In this document: in pieces, positions 23,401-27,654 of the stretch
Layout of the letters: every line of letters begins with the position of its first letter
Numbering within the stretch: the stretch's first letter is position 1
Assembly (NCBI GenBank): GCA_902806215.1
Contig: CADCVT010000429.1
Location: 1-27,654 of the forward strand
From: an uncultured Solirubrobacteraceae bacterium
GTDB taxonomy: Bacteria; Actinomycetota; Thermoleophilia; Solirubrobacterales; Solirubrobacteraceae
Direction: 5' to 3'
Length of the DNA: 27,654 nt
Notes under the pieces: generated by a model
Told to the model about the DNA's origin: nothing
The model's database searches: none
What the model saw: the letters and a program-made list of their open reading frames with translations, nothing else
Translations under genes and position numbers: made by a program

Positions 23401-26329
23401 GGGCTGCGTCTGGTACGTGCACAACAACTCCCCGGGCAACGCCGGCACCGCGATGCAGCCGTTCGACACGCTCGCCCAGGGCGAGACCGCTTCGGGCGCG
23501 AACCACACCGTCTTCGTCTACGACGGGGACAACACCGAGGTCGGCTACCAGACCGGCTTCGCGATGAACTCGGGCGAGCGGCTCATCGGCGAGCACGAGG
23601 GCCTCACGGTCGACCCGGACGGCACCGGTTCGATGACGGCCGACACCGTGCACCCGGCCAACGCAGGGGCACACCCGACGCTCTCCGGCACGAACGAGGA
23701 CGTCGTCGCGCTCGACGACGGCAACGAGGTGCGCGGGTTCACGCTCAACCCCAACGGCGGCAGCAGCGGCATCGCGGGCGCCAGCGGCGACACGCTGGGC
23801 GGCACGATCGACGACGTCAACATCGTCGACACCGGGACCGCCGGCAGCGATCCCGCCCTCGAGCTCGACGGCACCACCGGCACGTTCAACCTGTCGAACC
23901 TCGCCATCACCAACCAGGCCGCGACGTCCCCGGCGAGCACGTCGTCCGGCGTCCGGCTGAACAATGCCGGCACGGTCAACTTCGTCCCCGCGGGCGCGAT
24001 CACCGTCAGCCGCAAGGGCGCGCCGGGCCTCGTCGCGTCTAGCACGAACCTGGGCACGAGCACGTTCGACGAGATCACCGTCAACGGCTCGGCCGCCGGC
24101 GGCGTGGCCCTCTCGAACCTCCTCGGCACCTCCTCCCTCGCGCTCGGCGACGGGACGGGCACCGACCTCGACCTCGCGACGACCGCCAGCCCGACTGCGG
24201 CGTTCTCGGCCGCGAACGTGCCGAACCTGGCCGTCGGGTCGGCAGGCACGGACAACGTGTCCGCCGGCGGCGGCCCGGCCGTGGACGTCTCGTTCACCAG
24301 CACCCCGGCCGTGAACACGCAGCCGACGCTGTCCTTCGACGACGTCGACTCGACCTCGAGCACGACGGACGGCATCAACATCGACACGATCGGCACGGGC
24401 ACGTTCAGCGCGGTCACCGGCGACATCGCCGGCGCCGCGGGCATCGCCGTCGACCTCAACGGCGGCTCCGGCGACTTCGCCTACCTGGGCACGATCGCCA
24501 ACGGCGAGGGCAGCGCGGTCGAGATCACGACCCGCACGGGCGGCCTCAACACGTTCGCCGGTCCGGTCACCGACACGGGCGACGCCGACGGCACGGCCGA
24601 GGACGCGGGCATCAGGCTCAACGGCAACACCGGCGGCTCCACGACGTTCAGCAACCTGACGAAGACGTTCAACACCGGCGAGGACAACGCTGTGACGATG
24701 GCCTCGAGCGACGGACACACACTGTCGCTCACCGGTGGCAACCTGGACATCGACACGACGACCGGCAAGGGCCTCGAGGCCACTACCTCAGGCATCCTCA
24801 ACGTCACCGGCACCGGCAACACGATCGACACCGGGGCCGGCAAGTCGCTCAACGTCACCGACACCGACGTCGGCAGCGCGGCGCCGCTGACCTTCCAGCG
24901 GATCTCCGGCAACGGAGCGAACGCCGGCATCACGCTCAGCAACACGGGCGCGAACGCCGCGCTCGCGGTGTCTGGCAACGGCGGCACCTGCACCACCGCG
25001 AGCCTGGCCGGCTGCACCGGCGGCGTCATCCAGAACACCACCGGCGCCGACTCCACCTCGGCGACCCCCGTCGGCACCGGCATCGCGCTGAACAACACGC
25101 GCGGCGTCGACCTCACGCGGATGCACATCCACGACCACCCCAACTACGGCATCCGCGGTACCGAGGTCAACGGGTTCTCGCTCGCCGACAGCGTCATCAA
25201 CGGCGCCAACGGCACGACCGACGGTGCGTTCGACGACAGCAGCGTGTTCTTCGACAACTCCGCGGGCGGAGCGGGCCTCGTCGGCTCCGCATCCATGCTG
25301 AGGACGTCGATCACTGGTGGCCTCACCAACCAGTTCTGGGTGTCGAACGACTCCGGCAACCTGAACCGCCTGACCTTCGACACGGTCACGGTCGGCAGCC
25401 AGAACAACCAGAACGACAGCATCCAGGTCGAGGGCATCGGCAGCTCGACGACCAACGTGACCGTCAAGAACAGCACGTTCACCGGCACCGCCGGCGATCA
25501 CTTCCAGTACATCGGGAACGGCTCGGGCGGCGGCGACCTCAACTACGAGTCCAACGCCCACACCAACAACCACCCGGCGATCGCCACCGGCGGCGGCTAC
25601 ATCACCCTCACGGGTGGCGCCGCCGGGCCGACGACCATGAACGTCCATGGCAACAACACGTTCCGCGACGGCCTGACGAACGCGATCACGATGAGCAAGA
25701 GCCACAGCTACGGAAGCGACAGCGGAAGCCTGAACGCGACGGTCACGGGCGCGCAGATCGGCGTCTCGGGCGTCACGAACTCGGGCGCGCTCGAGGGCAG
25801 CGGCATCAAGTTCACCCACGCGGGCGGGAGCTCGAGCACGAACGCCACCGTCAAGATCACCAACAACGTCATCCGGCAGTACAACAACTACGGGATCAAC
25901 GTCCAGGCCGGCGCCGGCATCGCGAGCCCCGGCACGCTCAACGCCACGATCACCGGGAACACGATCGCCGAGCCGGGTAACAACGCAGCGATCAGCAACA
26001 TCTTCCAGGGCATCTACTTCAACAACGGTGTCACCCCGAAGAACGTCAACGGCGACACCGCGCAGGGCGACTCGTTCCAGACGTGCGCGCACATCGCGAG
26101 CAACAACCTGAGCAACAGCGGCCGGAACGGCGGGCACGATCTCCGAATTCTCCAGCGCATGAACACGACGGTGCGACTCCCCGGCTACAGCGGCGGCAGC
26201 ACCGACACGACTGCTGTGGGGAACTTCCTCCAAAGCCAGAACACGCTCGTCAGCAGGAGCGCGACCGTGGAGACCTCGAACACTCCGTCCGGTGGCGGCT
26301 TCGTCGGCGGCGCCGCCTGCCCGCAGTAA
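14447..26329 (+). CDS. Giant secreted protein: pseudo-caspase, cadherin-like repeats, beta-helix
   Basis: Predicted exported protein of 3960 residues. Signal peptide 1-33 (hydrophobic LVLAVIALFLAAAV, ending SHA). Residues about 34-440 include a possible coiled coil (about 170-260) and a caspase-like alpha/beta region: LLYLAGSGYSSG (Ser285 where the catalytic His is expected) and VVIDAPYAGR (Pro334 where Cys is expected), so probably not a protease. A Pro-rich linker (about 445-472) leads to 19 cadherin/Ig-like modules from 477 to 2842, most opened by VNDAP and holding D-x-D loops typical of calcium sites, plus one divergent module (2843-2986). From CVWYVHNNSPG (2987) to the end there is a right-handed parallel beta-helix of Asn/Thr/Gly-rich turns. 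There is no LPXTG or C-terminal membrane helix, so anchoring is unclear. Role is probably adhesion or surface polymer binding, which is inference. ATG 14447 is 7 nt after the -10; an upstream in-frame ATG at 14348 precedes the promoter. Confidence 0.9.
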   Translation: MGRMDAFRLARRPLVLAVIALFLAAAVPSTSHAITRGAAETKALKELGTNSGKNPVIVFGATSTIPAGAVVTEAGDDKAHSGGKTGMRTIDAPAVIRNGDEPAYLFHEDQGPYRAFEHPGRIVLVGKESGEVRVSRTLSWIPVVDGEVLPWFATAGSYEKDEFRVFERGVGAIGRSLRRSARAMARKAQANATQLESRRRTANALAAEKSCALRVSDTLGNFFDYAGVDRSRARLGSLLEQMERLNAGFRSQRYSASSGRTPTAELERMISRSGCKDVLLYLAGSGYSSGAPAVNVGTAPRGSDLRLQDVSATAIEGVMAAHRDVTFKVVIDAPYAGRIAERLRDESNMAVILTAGSAGEASYAYTPNIVAGGQVVRNTVNPTQLLEFTNRLVRGMEAFVDSPLEVDYALGQIAGGRVPSMMVWMLARGLQLGTVGAPALPTPPVVILGGRFQTPSGPPFTPPGPPPVVPPGLTKKNVAPVANDSTVPVIEDTPTSVPLPASDADGDSLSFAITEDPEDGSLSGSGNARTYTPAEDFTGTDSFTYKVTDPSGASDTAVVTLNVSAIDDDALVTTSPGTLAVTENDAAAVIDDEVDITDIDTETLNEATVAITGGFAGVQDVLSFADTSAISGDYDDATGVLTLTGSASVAAYQAALRTVEYRNTSDAPSVAARTITFAAAGGSDTRGIALTEVNDAPVNTVPTETQLVEEDTLEVFAPDNDNALTVSDVDARSGTVEVSLDVDHGTLSLDDTPGVTFTDADGDSATTMTGTVAAINAALDGAGYTPSNNYIGDDTLTIVTDDLGNTGGGDLVDTDTVDITVGPVNDAPVNTVPNGQTLAEDGTTAISPTVADSDALATDDLRVSLKVSNGTLTLGDASKADFTGTGAKGDGTDDAEMVFIGTKSELNAALAGLTYAPTKDFNGSDTLTMVTNDLGATGTGGAQSDSDPVVFTVTAVNDKPVNTLPGVETMDMDEDTTLSISPTVDDVDALSTDDLRVSLAVYDGTLTLGDASKADFTGTDARGDGTADYRMVFTGTKTELNAALAGLTYTPETDFDGSEILTMVTSDLGANGSGGTQGDSDLRMFDIAPVNDSPVNTVPGAQTLNEDAITSFSAANSTALSLVDVDAGSSTVTATLTVLHGGLSANTPTSGSRSGNGTTTLVLSGTVAAVNTALDTLSYGPDAHYNGADTLKIVTDDGGNNGSGGAKSDTDTVGLTITSVNDAPVNSVPAGKTINEDSTLTFSSAGSGAPSVSDADAGGDDVKVTFGALHGTLTLATQSGLTTVTGDGTGSVSATGSVSEVNAALDGLRYAPTANYNGADTLTMTTSDLGHNGPTVATDTDTIGVTIDAVNDAPVAVADTASTSEDTALSRNAAAGVLANDTDVEGSTLTAVLVTGPSNASSFTLNADGSFDYTPSTDSNGSDSFTYKANDGTADSNTVTVTLTVNAVNDAPVNSVPGTQTMNEDSNLVLSAGDAPSIADVDAGSSTMKLTLTASHGTLTLGGTSGLTVTDNGTATITASGSRSALNTALDGLKYSSAGNYNGADSISVKSEDNGNTGTGGNKSDTDAIAVTIDAVNDAPVAVADAFSPTEDTALSKNAAAGVLSNDSDVEGSALNAVLVTGPSNASSFTLNADGSFDYTPAGNFNGSDSFTYKANDGTADSNTVTVSLTVGAVNDAPVNSVPGTQTMNEDSNLVLSAGDAPSIADVDAGSSTMKLTLTVSHGTLTLSGTSGLTVTGNGTATITASGTRSALNTALDGLKYSPAGNYNGADSISVKSEDNGNTGTGGNKTDTDAIAMNVVAQNDGPVNSVRTTASTNEDTALTFSTANGNRLSFDDTDSGTDALTITVATTNGTSTLSGTTGLTNVTGNGTSSISATGTESALNTALNGLVFTPTSNLFGSAGVKLTTSDNGHNGAGGTLTDEDSVAITVASVNDAPIAFSPETQSTSEDTQLVFSPVPSVTDVDAAGDDVEVALSVGHGTLTLALTTGLTFQDSTTNDSASMKFRGTVAAVNSALNGLKYTPTADYSGPAAFTIAVSDLGHNGSGGTLTSSDATAITVGAANDAPIVDLNGNSAGTGTNPTFLETLSGDNRVVLAPNATVSDVDDANIENATVTLTNRPDGNAESLAATGTTDVVVDAYEASTGVLYLHGSAPRSEYEQVLRTVSYGNSASPPTPTDRTITFVVNDGAADSASATSTVEVVPLNTAPVVDLDTTDAASSDSEATFTEDSPAVNIAPNPDITDADTSDTHMESASITLTNRPDGANESLSTDGAGTAGITIDAYDSSTGVLLLHGHGTIADYETLISRVKYANASENPDTADRDITVTVSDGQASSTTRHAIVNVNRHNDQIANTVPGGQTFNEDTTRTFSSGNTNAISIADADAGAGAVKVTLSAGKGSFTSTEPSGGTRTGNNTGSLELTGTVSAVNASLDGISYTPNANAVGSDTITVASDDQGNSGGAATTDSDTIAITLTSVNDAPQNTVPGSQSVNEDTALPFSSGNGNQISTGDVDAGTDPVKVTLAVGHGTLTMSTLTGLTFTSGDGTNDATMTFTGTLTSVNTALNTLSYTGLPDYNGPDTLTVTTDDQGSSGTGGALADVDTVSITVDPVNDAPTAAGDAYSTDEDTALNVAAPGVLANDSDVDGGSINAVKVSDPAHGSVTLNGNGSFTYTPAANYNGADSFTYRAADGSLDSAIVTVDLTVNAVNDAPSNTRPGTQNAEEDTALTFSSGNGNQISTSDVDAGTDPVKVTLSALHGALTLSSTTGLSFGCTGCAGDGTSDSTMTFTGTIADVNARLNGLSYLNTLNYNGPEQITLTVNDQGSNGAGGAKQDADVVDVTVNPVNDAPVADAETFGGAGDLDDQAIGNTTLQVDDTNGAGNDNKSAPTSPHTEIQGDILDGDTDVDGAGPIVVQSAGSDAGATNGQTADGGTITIETDGDFVYQPPAAVSCDNGSDSFNYKISDQTNSGAGPIPGTAISTVTIHLEGCVWYVHNNSPGNAGTAMQPFDTLAQGETASGANHTVFVYDGDNTEVGYQTGFAMNSGERLIGEHEGLTVDPDGTGSMTADTVHPANAGAHPTLSGTNEDVVALDDGNEVRGFTLNPNGGSSGIAGASGDTLGGTIDDVNIVDTGTAGSDPALELDGTTGTFNLSNLAITNQAATSPASTSSGVRLNNAGTVNFVPAGAITVSRKGAPGLVASSTNLGTSTFDEITVNGSAAGGVALSNLLGTSSLALGDGTGTDLDLATTASPTAAFSAANVPNLAVGSAGTDNVSAGGGPAVDVSFTSTPAVNTQPTLSFDDVDSTSSTTDGINIDTIGTGTFSAVTGDIAGAAGIAVDLNGGSGDFAYLGTIANGEGSAVEITTRTGGLNTFAGPVTDTGDADGTAEDAGIRLNGNTGGSTTFSNLTKTFNTGEDNAVTMASSDGHTLSLTGGNLDIDTTTGKGLEATTSGILNVTGTGNTIDTGAGKSLNVTDTDVGSAAPLTFQRISGNGANAGITLSNTGANAALAVSGNGGTCTTASLAGCTGGVIQNTTGADSTSATPVGTGIALNNTRGVDLTRMHIHDHPNYGIRGTEVNGFSLADSVINGANGTTDGAFDDSSVFFDNSAGGAGLVGSASMLRTSITGGLTNQFWVSNDSGNLNRLTFDTVTVGSQNNQNDSIQVEGIGSSTTNVTVKNSTFTGTAGDHFQYIGNGSGGGDLNYESNAHTNNHPAIATGGGYITLTGGAAGPTTMNVHGNNTFRDGLTNAITMSKSHSYGSDSGSLNATVTGAQIGVSGVTNSGALEGSGIKFTHAGGSSSTNATVKITNNVIRQYNNYGINVQAGAGIASPGTLNATITGNTIAEPGNNAAISNIFQGIYFNNGVTPKNVNGDTAQGDSFQTCAHIASNNLSNSGRNGGHDLRILQRMNTTVRLPGYSGGSTDTTAVGNFLQSQNTLVSRSATVETSNTPSGGGFVGGAACPQ
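15875..22972 (+). repeat. Array of 19 cadherin/Ig-like coding repeats, three types
   Basis: Module starts, read from the VNDAP-like linkers, are 15875, 16142, 16523, 16916, 17312, 17714, 18104, 18494, 18788, 19172, 19466, 19850, 20243, 20630, 21056, 21488, 21875, 22274 and 22562. Twelve are long units of 128-137 residues with HGTLTL, a TMTFTGT-like strand, LNTALDGLKY and YNGADTL. Four are short units of 89-98 residues (15875, 18494, 19172, 22274) with NDSDV, GSFDYTP and DSFTYKANDG, like the tandem-95/Cadherin_5 type. Three are 127-144 residues (16142, 20630, 21056) with a STGVLYLHG-type strand. Confidence 0.85.
18494..19849 (+). repeat. Recent 678-bp tandem duplication inside the giant gene
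   Basis: Two copies, 18494-19171 and 19172-19849, have exactly the same length and internal layout: one 98-residue plus one 128-residue module. DNA is nearly identical over long stretches in the second module, with mostly scattered changes; the 128-residue modules differ at only about ten positions, several of them at the far end. The first modules differ more (about 14 of 98). Confidence 0.85.
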
Positions 26330-26387
26330 AGAGTGGCTTTCTCCCCGTTTGACGTATAGGCTCGCGCTCCCGAAGGCGCCACCACTC

Positions 26388-26394
26388 AGAAAGG
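26388..26394 (+). promoter_or_regulatory. Ribosome-binding site of first collar gene
   Basis: AGAAAGG with a 6-nt spacer to ATG 26401. A possible -10 (TAGGCT, 26357-26362) lies upstream in the 71-bp gap after the giant gene, so this gene may have its own promoter with a short leader as well as read-through. I saw no strong terminator in the gap. Confidence 0.55.
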
Positions 26395-26400
26395 TCGTCG

Positions 26401-26901
26401 ATGGCCGAGCCGTTCTTGTCGGAGATCCGGATCATGTCGTTCAACTTCGCCCCCAAAGGCTGGGCGTTCTGCAACGGGCAGTTCCTCCCCATCAACCAGA
26501 ACCAGGCGCTCTTCTCGCTCCTCGGCACGACCTTCGGCGGCAACGGTCAGACGACTTTCGCACTGCCGGATCTCCGTGGGCGCACGCCGATCCACGTCGG
26601 CAACGGCCACACCCTCGGCGAGAAGGCCGGAGAGCAGGCGCATACGGTCACCGCTGCGGAGATGCCCATGCATACCCACGCGGTGAACTCGTCCTCGAGC
26701 TCGACCGGAGGGGTGTCCTCACCGGCGAACAACGTGATCGGCAGCGCGAACAACATGTTCCACACGCCCGACAGCCTCACGCCGATGAACGCGGGCACGA
26801 TCACCAACACCGGCGGCAGCCAGGCGCACCTGAACATGCAGCCGTTCCTGAACCTCTCGTTCTGCATCGCGCTGCAGGGCATCTTCCCCTCCCCGAACTG
26901 A
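26401..26901 (+). CDS. Phage tail collar domain protein (MdpB-like), first copy
   Basis: Protein of 166 residues in the tail-collar/microcystin-dependent protein family. The collar domain fills the first ~65 residues: EIRIMSFNFAPKGWAFCNGQ (8-27), FLPINQNQALFSLLGTTFGG, and ALPDLRGRTPIHVGNG. A middle segment around MPMHTHAV is followed by a Ser-rich variable stretch and the conserved end LNMQPFLNLSFCIALQGIFP. In phages the domain lies in tail fibres; chromosomal copies often occur as small gene groups without a phage and their role is poorly known. Here no other phage gene is present, so I do not call a prophage. It lies 71 bp after the giant surface-protein gene on the same strand and has two paralogues directly behind it. 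There is no signal peptide. Confidence 0.9.
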   Translation: MAEPFLSEIRIMSFNFAPKGWAFCNGQFLPINQNQALFSLLGTTFGGNGQTTFALPDLRGRTPIHVGNGHTLGEKAGEQAHTVTAAEMPMHTHAVNSSSSSTGGVSSPANNVIGSANNMFHTPDSLTPMNAGTITNTGGSQAHLNMQPFLNLSFCIALQGIFPSPN

Positions 26902-26914
26902 GAGACGAGACGAC

Positions 26915-27418
26915 ATGGCCCAGCCTTACGTCGGCGAGATCCGCATGTTCGCCGGGAACTTCGCCCCTGCCGCATGGATGTTCTGCGAGGGGCAGCTGCT
27001 GCCCATCTCGGAGAACGAGACCCTCTTCCAGTTGATCGGCACCACCTACGGCGGCGACGGTGAGTCGAACTTCGGGTTGCCCGACCTGCGCGGCCGGATC
27101 CCGATGCACCAGGGCAACGGGTTCACCCTCGCGGAGACCGGCGGCGCCGAGGAGATCACCCTCACCACCAACCAGATGCCCGTCCACGGGCACGCGTTCC
27201 TCGGAGCTGCCGTGGGGGGCAACCAGATCTCGTCGGCCGGGGCGCTGCCGGCGAACTCCGGCAACGTCGTGCCCTACTTCAACGCGGCGCCCGACGGCGC
27301 CATGAGCCCGGCCAGCGTGGTGCCGGTCGGCGGCAGCCAGCCGCACACGAACTTCCAGCCGTACCTCTGCGTCGACTTCATCATCTCCCTCTTCGGGATC
27401 TTCCCGAGCCCGACCTAG
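26915..27418 (+). CDS. Phage tail collar domain protein (MdpB-like), second copy
   Basis: Paralogue of the gene before it, 167 residues. The collar domain begins GEIRMFAGNFAPAAWMFCEG and continues LLPISENETLFQLIGTTYGGDGESNFGLPDLRGRIPMHQGNG. NQMPVHGHAF matches the His-containing segment of the first copy, and the end TNFQPYLCVDFIISLFGIFPSPT is the conserved C-terminal strand. The centre (residues about 95-145) differs most, as expected for an exposed tip. It starts 13 bp after the previous stop; the ribosome-binding site is weak (GAGACGAG), so translation may be coupled. All three genes look like tandem duplicates and presumably act as a set, perhaps as a hetero-oligomer, which is inference. 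Confidence 0.9.
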   Translation: MAQPYVGEIRMFAGNFAPAAWMFCEGQLLPISENETLFQLIGTTYGGDGESNFGLPDLRGRIPMHQGNGFTLAETGGAEEITLTTNQMPVHGHAFLGAAVGGNQISSAGALPANSGNVVPYFNAAPDGAMSPASVVPVGGSQPHTNFQPYLCVDFIISLFGIFPSPT

Positions 27419-27421
27419 GAG
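27417..27421 (+). promoter_or_regulatory. Ribosome-binding site of third collar gene
   Basis: AGGAG overlaps the TAG stop of the second copy and has a 5-nt spacer to ATG 27427, which fixes the start. Confidence 0.65.
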
Positions 27422-27426
27422 CTGGC

Positions 27427-27654
27427 ATGGCCGATCCATTCGTCGCCGAGATCCGCGTCTTCCCGTTCAACTTCGCTCCCAAGGGGTGGGCGTGGTGCAA
27501 CGGGCAGCTGCTGCCGATCTCGCAGAACACCGCGCTGTTCTCGCTGCTCGGCACCACCTACGGCGGGGACGGGAAGTCGACGTTCGCGCTGCCGGACCTG
27601 GAAGGAAGGGCGCCGATGCACCCGGGCCAGGGCCCGGGGCTGTCGCTGCACGAC
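27427..27654 (+). CDS. Phage tail collar domain protein (MdpB-like), third copy, cut by window end
   Basis: The first 76 codons of a third paralogue: MADPFVAEIRVFPFNFAPKG, WAWCNGQLLPISQNTALFSL and LGTTYGGDGKSTFALPDLEG are near-identical in layout to the first copy, closer to it than to the second. The rest lies outside the window. RGR after PDL in the other copies is EGR here. The start has a good AGGAG overlapping the upstream stop, so this is an operon-internal gene. Confidence 0.9.
   Translation, partial: MADPFVAEIRVFPFNFAPKGWAWCNGQLLPISQNTALFSLLGTTYGGDGKSTFALPDLEGRAPMHPGQGPGLSLHD

Noticed and set aside
14390..24718. An open frame of more than 10 kb on the minus strand, antisense to the giant gene
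   Set aside because: Its translation is almost only Arg, Val, Ala, Asp and Gly with no domain, and it exists because GC-rich third positions of the repeat modules remove stop codons from this antisense frame. The plus-strand reading has a signal peptide, clear repeats and a promoter.
26349..26362. TTGACG plus TATAGG as a promoter before the first collar gene
   Set aside because: The two hexamers are nearly adjacent, so they cannot act as -35 and -10 of the same promoter; only TAGGCT with a weak upstream region remains possible.
26401..27654. Prophage remnant because of three tail-collar domain proteins
   Set aside because: No terminase, portal, capsid, integrase or lysis gene and no attachment-site-like repeat nearby; chromosomal collar proteins of the microcystin-dependent family occur without phage.

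Overview
The window is high-GC bacterial chromosome and reads as an actinobacterium, most likely class Thermoleophilia (Solirubrobacterales-like). This placement is an inference from the block rpmE–DUF1385–prfA–prmC–tsaC–glyA, an EtfBA/ETF-quinone oxidoreductase set, coenzyme B12-dependent acyl-CoA mutase subunits of Streptomyces IcmA/IcmB type, secreted proteins with K/R-rich tails, and TANNNT-type -10 boxes directly in front of start codons. There are no tRNA, rRNA, CRISPR, transposase or integrase signs.

Region 1 (1-8131, almost all minus strand) is housekeeping with secreted-protein insertions. Reading in transcription order it runs: CARDB secreted protein, rpmE (L31), yqhQ/DUF1385, then (after a plus-strand EamA transporter) prfA, prmC, tsaC, a secreted PKD-repeat protein with a strongly basic tail, a STAS anti-anti-sigma factor, and glyA, which runs off the left edge. 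prfA, prmC and tsaC overlap by 4 bp and form one translational unit; PrmC modifies the GGQ glutamine of the release factor encoded next to it.

Region 2 (8279-14234, minus strand) is an acyl-CoA catabolism cluster: mutase large subunit, a small cupredoxin, mutase B12 subunit, then etfB, etfA and ETF-QO. The large subunit carries Phe66/Gln184, matching the isobutyryl-CoA mutase pair rather than the Tyr/Arg of methylmalonyl-CoA mutase. A perfect 20-bp palindrome in front of etfB is a probable repressor operator.

Region 3 (14447-27654, plus strand) is a surface or secreted module. One 11.9-kb gene encodes a 3960-residue protein: signal peptide, an N-terminal domain that looks like a caspase-fold domain with both catalytic residues replaced, about 19-20 cadherin/Ig-like modules, and a C-terminal right-handed beta-helix of almost 1000 residues. 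It contains a recent exact-length 678-bp tandem duplication. It is followed by three paralogous phage-tail-collar (microcystin-dependent protein family) genes, the last cut by the window edge.

A recurring theme is probable leaderless transcription: seven genes have a TANNNT hexamer 6-8 nt before the start codon and no Shine-Dalgarno, whereas operon-internal genes such as etfB and the third collar gene have good Shine-Dalgarno sites. The most unusual items are the pseudo-caspase/cadherin/beta-helix giant, the Icm-type mutase split by a cupredoxin gene, the hairpin that covers the icmB ribosome-binding site, and the ETF-QO with only three of four expected cluster cysteines.
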